Shown: piece after piece, positions 9,681-19,695 of the stretch | Layout of the letters: each line of letters begins with the position of its first letter | Numbering within the stretch: the first letter of the stretch is position 1 | NCBI RefSeq assembly: GCF_000463115.2 | Contig: NZ_AWFX01000038.1 | Location: 1 to 33,058 of the forward strand | DNA: 33,058 bases | Source: Franconibacter helveticus LMG 23732 | Lineage (GTDB): Bacteria; Pseudomonadota; Gammaproteobacteria; Enterobacterales; Enterobacteriaceae | Direction: 5' to 3' | Notes under the pieces: generated by a model | The model's input: only the letters and a program-made list of their open reading frames with translations | Told to the model about the DNA's origin: nothing | Databases searched by the model: none | Program-made: the position numbers and the translations under genes

Positions 9681-10898
9681 TTACTTTTTCTGCTCGTTCA
9701 GCGCGCGAATGCGAGAAGAGAGCGAGAACAGACGGATAAAGCCGCCCGCGTGGCTGTGGTCGTAAACATCGTCTTCGCCGAAGGTGGCAAACTCTTCGTT
9801 ATAGAGGCTGTTCGGCGATTTCTTCTGGATAGCCGTCACCTGGCCTTTATAGAGTTGCAGCACCACTTCGCCGTTTACCTGCTCGGCCAGGGATTCCGCC
9901 GCCGCCTGCAAGGACTGACGCAGCGGGGCGAACCAGCGGCCGTCATACACCACGTAAGACATCTCCAGGCCCACCTGCTCGCGCCATTTGAAGCTGTCGC
10001 GGTCCAGCACTAACTGCTCAACGCCACGCAGCGCCGCCATCATGATGGTGCCGCCCGGGGTTTCGTAACAGCCGCGGGATTTAATGCCCACCAGACGGTT
10101 TTCCACGATGTCGATACGGCCCACGCCGTGCTTCGCGCCAATCTTGTTCAGCACTTCCAGACACTGGAACGGAGAGAGGTGTTCGCCGTTAACCGCCACC
10201 ACTTTGCCTTGTTCGACCGTTACCGTGACCTGCTCTGGCTGATCCGGCGCTTCCAGCGGATCGACAGTCCAGACCCAGCAATCTTTATTCGGCGCGTTCC
10301 ACGGGCTTTCCAGCACGCCGCCTTCGGTGGAGATGTGCCAGGCGTTTTCGTCGCGGCTGTAGATCTTCTCAAGCGTGGCGGTCGTCGGGATGTCACGCTC
10401 TTTCAGGTAGTCCAGCAGCGCTTCACGGGAACGCAGGTTCCATTCACGCCACGGGGCGATAACTTTCAGGTTCGGCGCCAGCGCCGCCCAGGCGGATTCA
10501 AAACGCACCTGGTCGTTGCCTTTACCGGTGGCGCCATGGCACAGCGCGTCCGCGCCGACTTTATTCGCCACATCCACCAGCGCTTTCGCAATCAGCGGAC
10601 GCGCCATGGAGGTGCCCAGCAGATAGCTGCCTTCATACAGCGCGCCGGTTTGCAGTACCGGGTAAACGTAATCTTTGATGAACTCTTCACGCGCATCGAC
10701 GACGTAGCATTCAGAGGCGCCGGAGCGCAGGGCTTTTTGTTCAACGCCTTTCAGGTCGTCACGATCCTGGCCGATATCCACCACGCAGGCGACCACTTCG
10801 CAGCCTTCATAGTTCTCTTTCAGCCATGGAATGATGGCGGAGGTATCCAGGCCGCCGGAGTAGGCGAGAACAACTTTTTTGATGCCGTGATTTTGCAT
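9681..10898 (-). CDS. argG: Argininosuccinate synthase ArgG (short type)
   Basis: Joins citrulline and aspartate, using ATP, to argininosuccinate, the substrate of ArgH. At 405 aa this is the short ArgG class, not the roughly 447-aa E. coli type. It has the PP-loop ATP-binding motif [10 protein letters not shown] near the N-terminus, the citrulline/aspartate-site segment [14 protein letters not shown] and the segment [13 protein letters not shown]. Two in-frame ATGs lie 6 bp apart; the second (10898, [16 protein letters not shown]) is chosen because AAGGAA is then about 8 nt away. In E. coli argG sits elsewhere on the chromosome, so its place between argB and argH is a lineage feature. It starts 27 bp after argB, within one operon. 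Confidence 0.96.
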   Translation of the reverse strand: MQNHGIKKVVLAYSGGLDTSAIIPWLKENYEGCEVVACVVDIGQDRDDLKGVEQKALRSGASECYVVDAREEFIKDYVYPVLQTGALYEGSYLLGTSMARPLIAKALVDVANKVGADALCHGATGKGNDQVRFESAWAALAPNLKVIAPWREWNLRSREALLDYLKERDIPTTATLEKIYSRDENAWHISTEGGVLESPWNAPNKDCWVWTVDPLEAPDQPEQVTVTVEQGKVVAVNGEHLSPFQCLEVLNKIGAKHGVGRIDIVENRLVGIKSRGCYETPGGTIMMAALRGVEQLVLDRDSFKWREQVGLEMSYVVYDGRWFAPLRQSLQAAAESLAEQVNGEVVLQLYKGQVTAIQKKSPNSLYNEEFATFGEDDVYDHSHAGGFIRLFSLSSRIRALNEQKK

Positions 10899-10925
10899 TT
10901 TCATTTTCCTTCAGAATGCTTTTAC

Positions 10926-11702
10926 TTACGCAAGAATACGGGTGCCGATGGCTACCCCGTTAAATAAAGAGGGCAACTGTTCAGCATGGCGCCAGGAGGC
11001 GATATCCACCGGGCGGCCCAGCGTGCGGGCGGCATCCAGCGCGGCGTGAACTTTTACAATCATGCCGTCGGTAATAATGCCCTGGGCGATAAGCTGCTCG
11101 GCTTTGGCGGCGGTCATCTCAGCGATGCGCTGGCCTTTGCCGTCCAGAATGCCGCTGACGTCAGAGAGTAAGATCAGATCCGCGCCAAGCGTTGCCGCCA
11201 GCGCCGTCGCCGCCTGGTCGGCGTTGACGTTCATCAGCTCGCCCGCTTCCGTCACGCCGATAGAGCTCACTACCGGCAGAAAACCTGCATCCAGCAGCGT
11301 GTTGATGAGTTTCGGCGAGCCCGGCTGCGCCTGGCCTACGTGGCCCAGCGCTTCATCAAGCTGCGTGACCTTAACGCTGTCGCCATCGCCCAGGTAAAGC
11401 CCGACGGCGGGAATAGCATGTTTTTTCGACCAGGCGAGCAGCGTTTTGTTGGCGGAGCCCGCCAGCGCGCCGGTGATAATGTCTATCTGGTCAGCGGGCG
11501 TGACGCGCAGGCCATTCTTTTTCTGCACCGGCAGGTTGAGCTTTTTCATCAGCTCGTCCACCACGCAGCCGCCGCCGTGAACGATGACCAGCGGACGCTG
11601 ATGGGACTCGCGATAGTTCACCAGCGCGGTAAACAGACGCTCCAGCGCCTCTTCGCTATCCAGCAACACGCCACCTAACTTGATAATTAACGGGTTCATC
11701 AT
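10926..11702 (-). CDS. argB: Acetylglutamate kinase ArgB
   Basis: Phosphorylates N-acetylglutamate, the second step of arginine synthesis. The 258-aa product matches E. coli ArgB in length and nearly throughout in sequence. Amino-acid-kinase motifs are visible: [10 protein letters not shown] at the N-terminus, [14 protein letters not shown] in the substrate region and [15 protein letters not shown] in the nucleotide domain. The start [11 protein letters not shown] at 11702, with AGGTGAG just upstream, is chosen over an in-frame extension to 11750 that would run into argC. It begins 16 bp after the argC stop. Confidence 0.97.
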   Translation of the reverse strand: MMNPLIIKLGGVLLDSEEALERLFTALVNYRESHQRPLVIVHGGGCVVDELMKKLNLPVQKKNGLRVTPADQIDIITGALAGSANKTLLAWSKKHAIPAVGLYLGDGDSVKVTQLDEALGHVGQAQPGSPKLINTLLDAGFLPVVSSIGVTEAGELMNVNADQAATALAATLGADLILLSDVSGILDGKGQRIAEMTAAKAEQLIAQGIITDGMIVKVHAALDAARTLGRPVDIASWRHAEQLPSLFNGVAIGTRILA

Positions 11703-11718
11703 CTCACCTGACTGTCGG

Positions 11719-12723
11719 TTAAATAAGAGACTGCGTTTCAGTAAAACCAAAGCGAATATTCGCGCACTGCATCGCCTGCGCCGACGCGCCTTTCAGCAGG
11801 TTGTCTTCGGCCGCCACCACGATAAGGTGCTCATCCTGCATGGCGAAGCCGATATCACAGAACGGCAGGCCCACCACATTTTTCAGCGCCGGCACGCCTT
11901 TCTCATACAGACGCACCAGCGGTTTGTTCGCATAAGCCTGCTGGAACGCGTCCGCCACCTGCGCCTGGGTTACGCCCGGCTTCAAACGGCAGGTGATCGT
12001 TTCCAGAATGCCGCGCGGGAAGCTGCCCAGATGCGGGGTGAAAATCACATCCGCTTCCAGATGACGCGTGATTTCCGGATGATGGCGATGGTTGAACAGG
12101 CCGTAAGGTTGCAGGCTCACTTCGCAAAAACTGTTGGAAATGGCGGCCTTGCGCCCTGCTCCGCTCACGCCGCTGGTGGCGTTGATAACCGGCCACTGGC
12201 TGAGAGCCAGCAGGTCATTTTCAATAAGCGGCTTCAGAGCAAGCTGCGCGGCGGTCGGATAACACCCCGGCACCGCCACAAGCTTCGCCTCTTTCAGCTT
12301 TTCCACGTTCCACTCGGCGAGGCCGTAAACCGCCTGCTCCAGCAGATCCGGATGTTGATGCGTGAAGCCGTAAAATTTTTCGTAGAAGGCCGCATCGTTA
12401 ACGCGATACGCGCCGGAGAGGTCGAACACCACGCAGCCCGCCGCCAGAAACTGCGGCGCTAAATCATGGCTTACCTCATGGGCGGTGGCGAGAAACACCA
12501 CGTCCAGGTCCTTTGTGAACGCGCTGATGTCTGACATCGGTTGCAGCGGCAGGTCAAGAATACCCTTAAGCTGAGGATGCAAATCAGAGAGCAATTTTCC
12601 TGCATCATTGCTTTGCGCTGAGACCGTCAAAGCGGTTATGTTCATATGCGGATGGCGATTCACGTAGGTCGCGAGCTCTGCGCCGGCATAACCACTGGCG
12701 CCAACAATCAGCGTGTTCAACAT
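11719..12723 (-). CDS. argC: N-acetyl-gamma-glutamyl-phosphate reductase ArgC
   Basis: NADPH-dependent reduction of acetylglutamyl phosphate, the third step of arginine synthesis. The 334-aa product matches the E. coli length. It begins with the nucleotide-binding [18 protein letters not shown] and carries the active-site cysteine in [16 protein letters not shown]. The C-terminal dimerisation half is also conserved ([15 protein letters not shown]). First gene of the leftward argCBGH operon, divergent from argE across a control region with two ARG boxes, so arginine/ArgR repression is expected. Confidence 0.97.
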   Translation of the reverse strand: MLNTLIVGASGYAGAELATYVNRHPHMNITALTVSAQSNDAGKLLSDLHPQLKGILDLPLQPMSDISAFTKDLDVVFLATAHEVSHDLAPQFLAAGCVVFDLSGAYRVNDAAFYEKFYGFTHQHPDLLEQAVYGLAEWNVEKLKEAKLVAVPGCYPTAAQLALKPLIENDLLALSQWPVINATSGVSGAGRKAAISNSFCEVSLQPYGLFNHRHHPEITRHLEADVIFTPHLGSFPRGILETITCRLKPGVTQAQVADAFQQAYANKPLVRLYEKGVPALKNVVGLPFCDIGFAMQDEHLIVVAAEDNLLKGASAQAMQCANIRFGFTETQSLI

Positions 12724-12839
12724 CGGGGCTGTTTACCTTCTTACCGTCATTTGCTTAAGGCGTTGGCCGCAGGCCTTAGCCATGTTCGCGAGCGTGGTTC
12801 GCATGACCGGAACCCTGCGGTTCCCTTACGCTCAACGTT

Positions 12840-12878
12840 AATGTATTTTTATTCACTAATATTGCATGAATATTGATA
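12840..12878. promoter_or_regulatory. Two ARG boxes (ArgR operator) between argC and argE
   Basis: Two 18-bp sites separated by exactly 3 bp match the ARG box consensus (wnTGAATwwwwATTCAnw): TGTAT-TTTT-ATTCA within 12840-12857 and TGCAT-GAAT-ATTGA within 12861-12878. A pair with a 3-bp gap is the standard binding unit for an ArgR hexamer. The position between the divergent argCBGH and argE genes matches the E. coli bipolar operator. Confidence 0.88.
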
Positions 12879-12903
12879 CTATCCGACCTAAGGTATGTCA
12901 ACA

Positions 12904-14055
12904 GTGAAAACGAAATTACCGCCATTTATCGAGATTTACCGTGCGTTGATCGCCACGCCGTCCATCAGCGCCACCGACGCTGCGCTGGATCAGAGCAATG
13001 AGTCTTTAATCAATCTGCTGGCGGGATGGTTTCGCGAACTGGGGTTCAATGTGGAAGTGCAGCCGGTGCCAGGCACGCGCAACAAATTTAATCTGCTCGC
13101 CAGCACCGGGAACGGCGCAGGCGGCCTGTTGCTGGCGGGCCATACCGATACCGTGCCGTTCGACGACGGACGCTGGACGCGCGACCCGTTTACCCTCACC
13201 GAACATGACAATAAGCTTTACGGCCTCGGCACCGCCGACATGAAAGGCTTTTTCGCCTTTATCCTAGATGCGCTGCGGGATGTGGACGTCACGCAACTGA
13301 AAAAGCCGCTCTACATTCTGGCGACCGCCGATGAAGAAACGACGATGGCGGGCGCGCGCTATTTCGCCGAAACCACCGCGCTTCGCCCCGATTGCGCCAT
13401 TATCGGCGAACCGACCTCGTTGCAGCCGGTACGCGCGCATAAAGGCCATATTTCCAGCGCGATTCGCGTGCTGGGGCAGTCGGGCCACTCCAGCGACCCG
13501 GCGCGCGGCGTTAACGCCATCGAACTGATGCATGAAGCCATCACCCATATCATGGCGCTGCGCGATAACCTCAAGGCGCGTTATCACTACGATGCTTTCA
13601 CCGTGCCTTATCCGACGCTCAACCTGGGGCATATTCACGGCGGCGACGCGGCTAACCGCATCTGCGCCTGCTGCGAGCTGCATATGGATATCCGTCCGCT
13701 GCCGGGCATGACGCTGGACGATTTAAACGGCCTGCTAAACGACGCGCTGGAGCCGGTAAGCCTGCGCTGGCCGGGCCGCATCAACGTGGCGGAGCTGCAC
13801 CCGCCCATTCCTGGCTACGAATGCCCGCCTGACCATCAGCTGGTGCAGGTGGTGGAAAAGCTGCTCGGCGCGCAAACCGACGTGGTGAACTACTGCACCG
13901 AAGCGCCATTTATCCAGACGCTCTGCCCGACGCTTGTGCTCGGTCCTGGCTCCATTAACCAGGCGCATCAGCCGGACGAATTTCTGGAAACGCGCTTTAT
14001 CAAGCCGACCCGCGAATTAATTACGCAGGTTGTGCATCATTTTTGCTGGCATTAA
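12904..14055 (+). CDS. argE: Acetylornithine deacetylase ArgE
   Basis: Zinc-dependent M20-family hydrolase that frees ornithine from N-acetylornithine. The 383-aa product has the E. coli length. Metal-site motifs are [13 protein letters not shown] (His and the nearby Asp), GTADMKG (bridging Asp), TADEET (catalytic Glu) and IGEPTS, followed by HKGH. The GTG at 12904 (then [11 protein letters not shown], as in E. coli MKNKLPPF) is chosen because AAGG is 9-10 nt upstream. An ATG at 12895 would lie almost on that ribosome binding site but remains possible. It is divergent from argCBGH and followed by a strong terminator. Confidence 0.96.
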   Translation: MKTKLPPFIEIYRALIATPSISATDAALDQSNESLINLLAGWFRELGFNVEVQPVPGTRNKFNLLASTGNGAGGLLLAGHTDTVPFDDGRWTRDPFTLTEHDNKLYGLGTADMKGFFAFILDALRDVDVTQLKKPLYILATADEETTMAGARYFAETTALRPDCAIIGEPTSLQPVRAHKGHISSAIRVLGQSGHSSDPARGVNAIELMHEAITHIMALRDNLKARYHYDAFTVPYPTLNLGHIHGGDAANRICACCELHMDIRPLPGMTLDDLNGLLNDALEPVSLRWPGRINVAELHPPIPGYECPPDHQLVQVVEKLLGAQTDVVNYCTEAPFIQTLCPTLVLGPGSINQAHQPDEFLETRFIKPTRELITQVVHHFCWH

Positions 14056-14068
14056 AAGTTGTGCGTAT

Positions 14069-14089
14069 GGGGGCATTCGCCCCCTTTTT
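14069..14089 (+). terminator. Rho-independent terminator of argE
   Basis: Perfect GGGGGC/GCCCCC stem (14069-14074 with 14079-14084), loop ATTC, then five T. It lies 13 bp after the argE stop. Confidence 0.9.
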
Positions 14090-14243
14090 ATTCTGCTAAT
14101 TGGGCAAATTCCATAAGAAAAGCTTATCTGCTCTTCTGTGAATTAAATTTCGTAAATTGCTCATATTTACGCGCTTGCTGAAGCGATTTCGCAGCAATTG
14201 ACGAACGGGTTCTGCCGTGGCTTTATAAAAGACAACAAAGAGG

Positions 14244-14371
14244 CTTAGTCCGAAGATGTCGGGTCGCAGCAAGGCGGCAAGCGAGCACATTCCGGGGAGC
14301 TTACTGAAATAAGTGACCCGGATGGGCGAGCGCAGCCAACGCCGCTGCGGCTTGAAAGATGCAGGACTTTT
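14244..14371 (+). repeat. ERIC element (enterobacterial repetitive intergenic consensus)
   Basis: About 127 bp resembling ERIC throughout: AAGGCGGCAAG-like left part (near 14270-14281), then GGGGAGCTTACTGAAATAAG and GTGACCCGGATGGGCGAGCG, then CAGCCAACGCC and the right end GCGGCTTGAAAGATGC. ERIC consensus parts remembered for comparison are GGAGCTTACATAAGTAAGTG, GGGTGAGCGAGCGCAGCC and GCTTGAAGTATGACGG. The element ends about 27 bp before the ppc start, so it is probably transcribed into the ppc leader, where its long inverted repeat could fold. The 150 bp between the argE terminator and the ERIC element shows no gene. Confidence 0.85.
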
Positions 14372-14398
14372 ACAGGTGAGATGGGGTGTCTGGGTTAA

Positions 14399-17050
14399 AT
14401 GAACGAACAATATTCCGCTTTGCGAAGTAACGTCAGTATGCTCGGCAAGTTGCTCGGGGATACCATTAAGGGTGCGCTGGGAGAGAACATCCTTGACCGG
14501 GTGGAGACCATCCGCAAACTGTCAAAATCTTCCCGCGCCGGCAACGAGGCCGATCGCCAGGAACTGTTAACCACGCTGCAAAACTTATCCAATGACGAGC
14601 TGTTGCCCGTCGCCCGCGCGTTCAGCCAGTTCCTCAATCTTGCCAACACTGCCGAGCAGTACCACAGTATTTCGCCGAAGGGCGAGGCGGCCAGCAACCC
14701 GGAAGTTATCGCCCGCACGCTGCGTAAACTCAAAGATCAGCCAGACATCAACGAAGCCGCGATTAAGCAGGCGGTGGAGTCGCTTTCGCTTGAGCTGGTG
14801 CTGACCGCTCACCCGACCGAAATTACCCGCCGTACGCTTATTCACAAAATGGTCGAGGTGAACAACTGCTTAAAGCAGCTCGATCACAAAGACATCGCCG
14901 ACTACGAACGCAACCAGATTATGCGCCGCCTGCGCCAGCTGATTGCCCAGTCCTGGCATACCGATGAAATTCGTAAGCATCGCCCAAGCCCGGTGGATGA
15001 AGCCAAATGGGGCTTCGCGGTAGTGGAAAACAGCTTGTGGGAAGGGGTGCCGAGCTATCTGCGCGAGCTGAATGAACAGCTTGAGGCGAATCTGGGCTAC
15101 ACGCTGCCGGTGGATTTTGTCCCGGTGCGATTTACCTCCTGGATGGGCGGCGACCGCGACGGCAACCCGAACGTCACCGCGGATATCTCCCGCCACGTGC
15201 TGCTGTTGAGCCGCTGGAAAGCAACCGATCTGTTCCTGAAAGATATTCAGGTGCTGATCTCCGAACTCTCCATGGTGGAATGCACGGACGAACTGCGCGA
15301 CCTGGTCGGCGCAGAAGGGGCGCAGGAGCCTTACCGCTATCTGCTGAAAGGGCTGCGCGCGCAGCTCCTGGCGACGCAAGCCTGGCTGGAAGCGCGCCTG
15401 AAAGGCCAGAAGCTGCCGAAGCCGCAGGGGCTGCTCACCCAGAACGAACAGCTATGGGACCCGCTTTACGCCTGTTACCAGTCGCTGGTGGCATGCGGTA
15501 TGGGCATCATCGCTAACGGCGAACTGCTCGACACGCTGCGCCGCGTGAAGAGTTTCGGCGTGCCGCTGGTGCGCATTGATATACGCCAGGAGAGCACCCG
15601 CCATACCGAAGCGCTGGGCGAACTGACGCGTTACCTCGGCATTGGCGATTATGAAAGCTGGTCGGAAGCCGACAAACAGGCGTTCCTCATCCGCGAACTG
15701 AATTCCAAACGTCCGCTGCTGCCGCGCCAGTGGGAGCCGAGCGAAGAGACGCGTGAAGTGCTCGACACCTGCCGCGTGATTGCCGAAGCGCCGCGCGGCT
15801 CCGTCGCCGCCTACGTGATTTCAATGGCGAAGACGCCGTCCGACGTGCTGGCGGTTCACCTGCTGCTGAAAGAAGCGGGCATCGGCTTTGCGCTGCCTGT
15901 CGCGCCGCTGTTTGAAACGCTCGACGACCTGAATAACGCCAATGACGTAATGACCCAGTTGCTGAATATCGACTGGTATCGCGGCTTTATTCAGGGCAAG
16001 CAGATGGTGATGATTGGCTATTCTGACTCCGCGAAAGATGCGGGCGTGATGGCCGCGTCCTGGGCGCAGTACCAGGCGCAGGATGCGCTGATCAAAACCT
16101 GTGAAAAAGCGGGCATTGCGCTCACCCTGTTCCACGGTCGCGGCGGTTCTATCGGCCGCGGCGGCGCGCCTGCTCACGCCGCGCTGCTTTCCCAGCCGCC
16201 GGGCAGCCTGAAAGGCGGCCTGCGCGTCACCGAACAGGGCGAGATGATCCGCTTTAAATATGGTTTGCCGGAAGTCACCATCAGCAGCCTTTCGCTGTAT
16301 ACCAGCGCGATTCTGGAAGCAAACCTGTTGCCGCCGCCGGAGCCGAAAGCGGCGTGGCGCCAGATTATGGACGAGCTGTCGGTCATCTCCTGCGACATGT
16401 ATCGCGGCTACGTGCGCGAAAACAAAGACTTCGTTCCCTATTTCCGCTCCGCCACCCCGGAACAGGAGCTTGGCAAGCTGCCGCTCGGCTCCCGCCCGGC
16501 GAAGCGTCGCCCGACTGGCGGCGTGGAGTCGCTGCGCGCCATTCCGTGGATCTTCGCCTGGACGCAGAACCGCCTGATGCTCCCCGCCTGGCTTGGCGCG
16601 GGCGCGGCGCTGCAAAAAGTGGTGGAAGACGGCAAACAGAGCGAACTGGAAACCATGTGTCGCGACTGGCCGTTCTTCTCCACCCGCCTCGGCATGCTGG
16701 AGATGGTTTACTCCAAAGCGGACCTGTGGCTGGCGGACTACTACGACCAGCGTCTGGTGAAGAAAGAACTCTGGGCGCTCGGCAAAGAGCTGCGCGAACT
16801 GCTGGAAGCGGATATCAAAGTGGTGCTCGATATCGCCAACGATTCACACCTGATGGCGGACCTGCCCTGGATTGCCGAGTCCATCCAGTTGCGTAACATT
16901 TACACCGACCCGCTGAACGTGCTTCAGGCCGAACTGCTGCACCGCTCGCGCCTGGCGGAAGAACAGGGCAAAGAGGCGGACCCGTGCGTTGAACAGGCGC
17001 TGATGGTCACCATTGCCGGCGTTGCGGCAGGCATGCGTAACACCGGTTAA
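14399..17050 (+). CDS. ppc: Phosphoenolpyruvate carboxylase Ppc
   Basis: Anaplerotic enzyme that carboxylates PEP to oxaloacetate. The 883-aa product has exactly the E. coli length. The catalytic His138 is in [12 protein letters not shown], and [16 protein letters not shown], the glycine-rich [13 protein letters not shown] loop and the C-terminal allosteric end MRNTG are all present. The start [16 protein letters not shown] matches E. coli. The ribosome binding site is weak (no clear GGAG in the last 15 nt). An ERIC repeat lies directly upstream and a strong terminator directly downstream. Confidence 0.98.
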   Translation: MNEQYSALRSNVSMLGKLLGDTIKGALGENILDRVETIRKLSKSSRAGNEADRQELLTTLQNLSNDELLPVARAFSQFLNLANTAEQYHSISPKGEAASNPEVIARTLRKLKDQPDINEAAIKQAVESLSLELVLTAHPTEITRRTLIHKMVEVNNCLKQLDHKDIADYERNQIMRRLRQLIAQSWHTDEIRKHRPSPVDEAKWGFAVVENSLWEGVPSYLRELNEQLEANLGYTLPVDFVPVRFTSWMGGDRDGNPNVTADISRHVLLLSRWKATDLFLKDIQVLISELSMVECTDELRDLVGAEGAQEPYRYLLKGLRAQLLATQAWLEARLKGQKLPKPQGLLTQNEQLWDPLYACYQSLVACGMGIIANGELLDTLRRVKSFGVPLVRIDIRQESTRHTEALGELTRYLGIGDYESWSEADKQAFLIRELNSKRPLLPRQWEPSEETREVLDTCRVIAEAPRGSVAAYVISMAKTPSDVLAVHLLLKEAGIGFALPVAPLFETLDDLNNANDVMTQLLNIDWYRGFIQGKQMVMIGYSDSAKDAGVMAASWAQYQAQDALIKTCEKAGIALTLFHGRGGSIGRGGAPAHAALLSQPPGSLKGGLRVTEQGEMIRFKYGLPEVTISSLSLYTSAILEANLLPPPEPKAAWRQIMDELSVISCDMYRGYVRENKDFVPYFRSATPEQELGKLPLGSRPAKRRPTGGVESLRAIPWIFAWTQNRLMLPAWLGAGAALQKVVEDGKQSELETMCRDWPFFSTRLGMLEMVYSKADLWLADYYDQRLVKKELWALGKELRELLEADIKVVLDIANDSHLMADLPWIAESIQLRNIYTDPLNVLQAELLHRSRLAEEQGKEADPCVEQALMVTIAGVAAGMRNTG

Positions 17051-17070
17051 GCGCTGACGTCAAAAAACCA

Positions 17071-17097
17071 ATCCCCGCCTGATGCGGGGATTTTTTT
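17071..17097. terminator. Bidirectional terminator between ppc and hmuV
   Basis: Perfect 8-bp stem ATCCCCGC/GCGGGGAT (17071-17078 with 17084-17091), loop CTGAT and seven T on the plus strand. On the minus strand it is followed by TGGTTTTTTG, so it can also end the hmu operon. Confidence 0.88.
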
Positions 17098-17121
17098 ATT
17101 CTTCATTTATGCGCACTGTCT

Positions 17122-17901
17122 TCACCCCCGCAAAAACAGATGCGGGGCGGCGGCGGTCGGGTGGTTATCCACCCAGACTTCCGCTTTGTACCATTTTTCG
17201 ATGATATCCGCCTGAATCACTTCCTGCGGCGTACCCTGCGCCACCAGGCTGCCCTGATGCAGCAGCAGGATCCGATCTGCCCATAGCGCCGCCAGATTGA
17301 GATCGTGCAGCACCACGCAGACGTGCAGTTTTCCCCGCTGCGTCAGCTTTTTCAGCAGGCGTAAAAGCTGCTGCTGATGATAGAGATCCAGCGCCGAGGT
17401 GGGCTCGTCGAGAAACAGCCAGCCCTGCGGCCCCTCCTCTCCCCAAAGCTGCGCCAGGCTACGGGCGAGCTGCACCCGCTGCTGTTCGCCGCCGGAAAGC
17501 GCGGCATAACTTCGCCCCGCCAGCTCGTCGCAGCCGGTCAGCGCCATTACGCTTCGGATACTCTCCCGCTCCGCGCTTTTTCCCCATGGCGCGCGGCCCA
17601 TGGCGATCACCTCTTCCACCGGCCAGTGAAACCGCAGCTGCGTTTGTTGCAGCATAACGGCGCGTCGACGCGAAAGCGCCTGCGCGGGCCACAGGTTAAG
17701 CGGCTGGCCGCCCAGCTCGCAACTGCCCTGCTCCGGCGATAAAAACCCCGTAAGCAAACGCAGCAGCGTTGATTTTCCTGCGCCGTTCGGCCCTATCAGC
17801 GCCACCATTTCGCCTGGCGTTAAGGTCAGGGAAATATCGTCAATCACCCGGCGCCCGCCTGCCGTCAGGCGCAGCGTCTGCGCCGTTAGTTTTTCATCCA
17901 C
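17122..17901 (-). CDS. hmuV: Hemin ABC transporter ATP-binding protein HmuV
   Basis: The ATPase that drives heme import from the periplasm through HmuU. The 259-aa product shows Walker A GPNGAGKST (37-45), a Q-loop region near LQQTQ, the signature LSGGEQQ (135-141), Walker B LFLDEP (162-167) and the switch His199 in VLHDLN. The W-P segment RFHWPVEEVIAMGRAPWG is typical of iron/heme/B12-type ATPases. The start is a GTG at 17901 with GGAG 7 nt upstream; it overlaps the hmuU stop by 8 bp, so translation is coupled. Last gene of the operon. Confidence 0.95.
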   Translation of the reverse strand: MDEKLTAQTLRLTAGGRRVIDDISLTLTPGEMVALIGPNGAGKSTLLRLLTGFLSPEQGSCELGGQPLNLWPAQALSRRRAVMLQQTQLRFHWPVEEVIAMGRAPWGKSAERESIRSVMALTGCDELAGRSYAALSGGEQQRVQLARSLAQLWGEEGPQGWLFLDEPTSALDLYHQQQLLRLLKKLTQRGKLHVCVVLHDLNLAALWADRILLLHQGSLVAQGTPQEVIQADIIEKWYKAEVWVDNHPTAAAPHLFLRG

Positions 17902-18880
17902 GCGTTTTCTCCTGGCGGAAAATAAGCCACAGGAACCACGGCGCGCCCAGCAGGCTGGTCAGCAGCCCCACCGGCATTTCGGCGGGCGAGACCAGCGTGC
18001 GGGCGAGCGTGTCTGCAATCAGCAGCAAAATAGCGCCCGCCAGCAGCGACGCGGGCGCCAGCCCACGGTGATCCGGCCCCAGCCACAGCCGCATCAGGTG
18101 CGGCACCACCAGGCCGATAAAACCGATAACGCCGCTTACCGCCACTGACGAGGCGACCAGCAGCGCGCTGCATAACAACAACAAACGCTGGAGCGCACGA
18201 ACATTCACCCCCAGGTAGTGCGCCTCTTCATCGCCCAGTTGCAGCAGATTAAGCTGCGCGCTCACGCGCCAGACGACGATAGCGGAAGGCAACATGAGCG
18301 TTGCGGCGACAAGCAGCGTCGACCACTGCGCCTGCCCAAGGCTGCCCATGCCCCACAGCGAAAGCTGGCGCAACTGGGCGTCGCTGCTTATCCAGGAGAG
18401 CACGCCGACCGCCGCGCCGCACAGCGCGTTTATCGCAATCCCCACCAGCAGCAGCCGTGAAAGCGTGGCGTCGCCAGCGCGGCTCAACATAAAAATCACC
18501 ACCATCACCGCAAGGCTGCCGAGAAAGGCCGCCAGCATCGGCGCATAAAGCATGATGATGGCGGGCAGCGACAGCGGCAGCACCAGCCAGAACGCCACGG
18601 CCAGCGCCGCGCCGCTGCTGATGCCAAGCAGCCCCGGGTCCGCCAGCGGATTGCGGAACAACCCCTGCATGACGCACCCGGCGAGCGCCAGCGAAGCCCC
18701 CACCAGAAGCGCCAGCAGCACGCGGGGCAGACGAATGGTGAGCCAGATCTGGCGAAGCCACTCATCCGCCCAGAGGCCCGTGAGCGATATGCGCATTGCG
18801 CCGAAGGTGGTCGCCAGCAGCGTCAGCGCCGCCAGCAGCAGGCCAAGCAGCCAGAGATTGCGGCAGACGGCGCGGCTCAT
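17894..18880 (-). CDS. hmuU: Hemin ABC transporter permease HmuU
   Basis: Inner-membrane permease of the FecCD/BtuC family, about ten membrane segments expected. The 328-aa product starts MSRAVCRNLWLLGLLLAALTLL and contains the family motifs RLPRVLLALLVGASLALAGC (split: RLPRVLLALLVG then ASLALAGC), NPLADPGLLGISSGA and, near the end, GVIGFIGLVVPHLMR. The reading frame is open further upstream inside hmuT, but the ATG at 18880 overlaps the hmuT stop by one base (TGATG), the usual arrangement for coupled translation. Partners are HmuT (binding protein) and HmuV (ATPase). Confidence 0.94.
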   Translation of the reverse strand: MSRAVCRNLWLLGLLLAALTLLATTFGAMRISLTGLWADEWLRQIWLTIRLPRVLLALLVGASLALAGCVMQGLFRNPLADPGLLGISSGAALAVAFWLVLPLSLPAIIMLYAPMLAAFLGSLAVMVVIFMLSRAGDATLSRLLLVGIAINALCGAAVGVLSWISSDAQLRQLSLWGMGSLGQAQWSTLLVAATLMLPSAIVVWRVSAQLNLLQLGDEEAHYLGVNVRALQRLLLLCSALLVASSVAVSGVIGFIGLVVPHLMRLWLGPDHRGLAPASLLAGAILLLIADTLARTLVSPAEMPVGLLTSLLGAPWFLWLIFRQEKTRG

Positions 18881-19695
18881 CAGGGCAGTTGCTCTGCTTT
18901 GTCGCGCAGCGCTTTCACCGCCGCGGGCGTGCGCAGGCCAAAGCCCAGCAGCGCCATATCGTCCACCAGCAGCACCTGCCGGTTGCGCCCGGCGGGCGTC
19001 TGCGCAAGCCCCGGCAGCTTCCACAGGTTCGCTTCGCCGCCCATCGCCTTCACCCCGTCAGCGGAAATCACCACCAGCTCTGGCTTGCTCGCCACCACGC
19101 CTTCCTGCGAAAGCGCCCGATAATGGTCAAAGCCCTGCATGGCATTTTGCAGGCCTGCGGCGCGGATTGCGCCGTCTGCCGCCGTCTTTTGTCCGGCGGC
19201 CATCGACCCCATGCCGCCATGGCTTAAGATAAACAGCACCCGTTTGTTAAGCGGCGTGGCTGGCAGCAAAGCCAGTTCATCGCGCAGTTTCTGGCTTAAT
19301 GCTTCGCCCTGCGTGGGTTTGCCCAGCGCGTCGGCAATCACCGTTACCTTCTCGCTGATTGTCGAAAGCGTGTAGCCCTCCGGCACCTTCACCACCTTGA
19401 CGTGGTTATCGCGAACTTTCTGCAACACCAGCGAAGGCTCGGCCTGCGCGCTGCTCAGCACCAGATCCGGGCGCAGCGAGAGAATGCCTTCGGCGTTAAG
19501 CTGGCGCAGATAGCCGACGTCCGGCAGCGCCTGCGCCTGTTGCGGCCAGGTGCTGGTGCTGTCGCGCGCCACCAGTTGCGGGCCTGCGCCCAGCGCCCAG
19601 GCGATTTCGGTCACATCGCCGCCAAGCGTCACAACGCGGGACGCCGCCCCGGCCATCAGCGGCAGCGCGGCTATCAGCATGATGAGTTTTTTCAC
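18880..19695 (-). CDS. hmuT: Periplasmic heme-binding protein HmuT
   Basis: Carries heme from the outer-membrane receptor to HmuUV. The 271-aa product has a signal peptide (MKKLIMLIAALPLMAGAAS) and the TroA/BtuF-like fold motifs VVTLGGDVTEIAWALG and RPDLVLSSAQAEPS. Tyr62 (VGYLRQL) and His159 (LSHGGMGS) sit where Yersinia HmuT has its two heme ligands Tyr70 and His167, with a constant offset of eight residues. The ATG overlaps the hmuS stop (ATGA). Confidence 0.93.
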   Translation of the reverse strand: MKKLIMLIAALPLMAGAASRVVTLGGDVTEIAWALGAGPQLVARDSTSTWPQQAQALPDVGYLRQLNAEGILSLRPDLVLSSAQAEPSLVLQKVRDNHVKVVKVPEGYTLSTISEKVTVIADALGKPTQGEALSQKLRDELALLPATPLNKRVLFILSHGGMGSMAAGQKTAADGAIRAAGLQNAMQGFDHYRALSQEGVVASKPELVVISADGVKAMGGEANLWKLPGLAQTPAGRNRQVLLVDDMALLGFGLRTPAAVKALRDKAEQLP

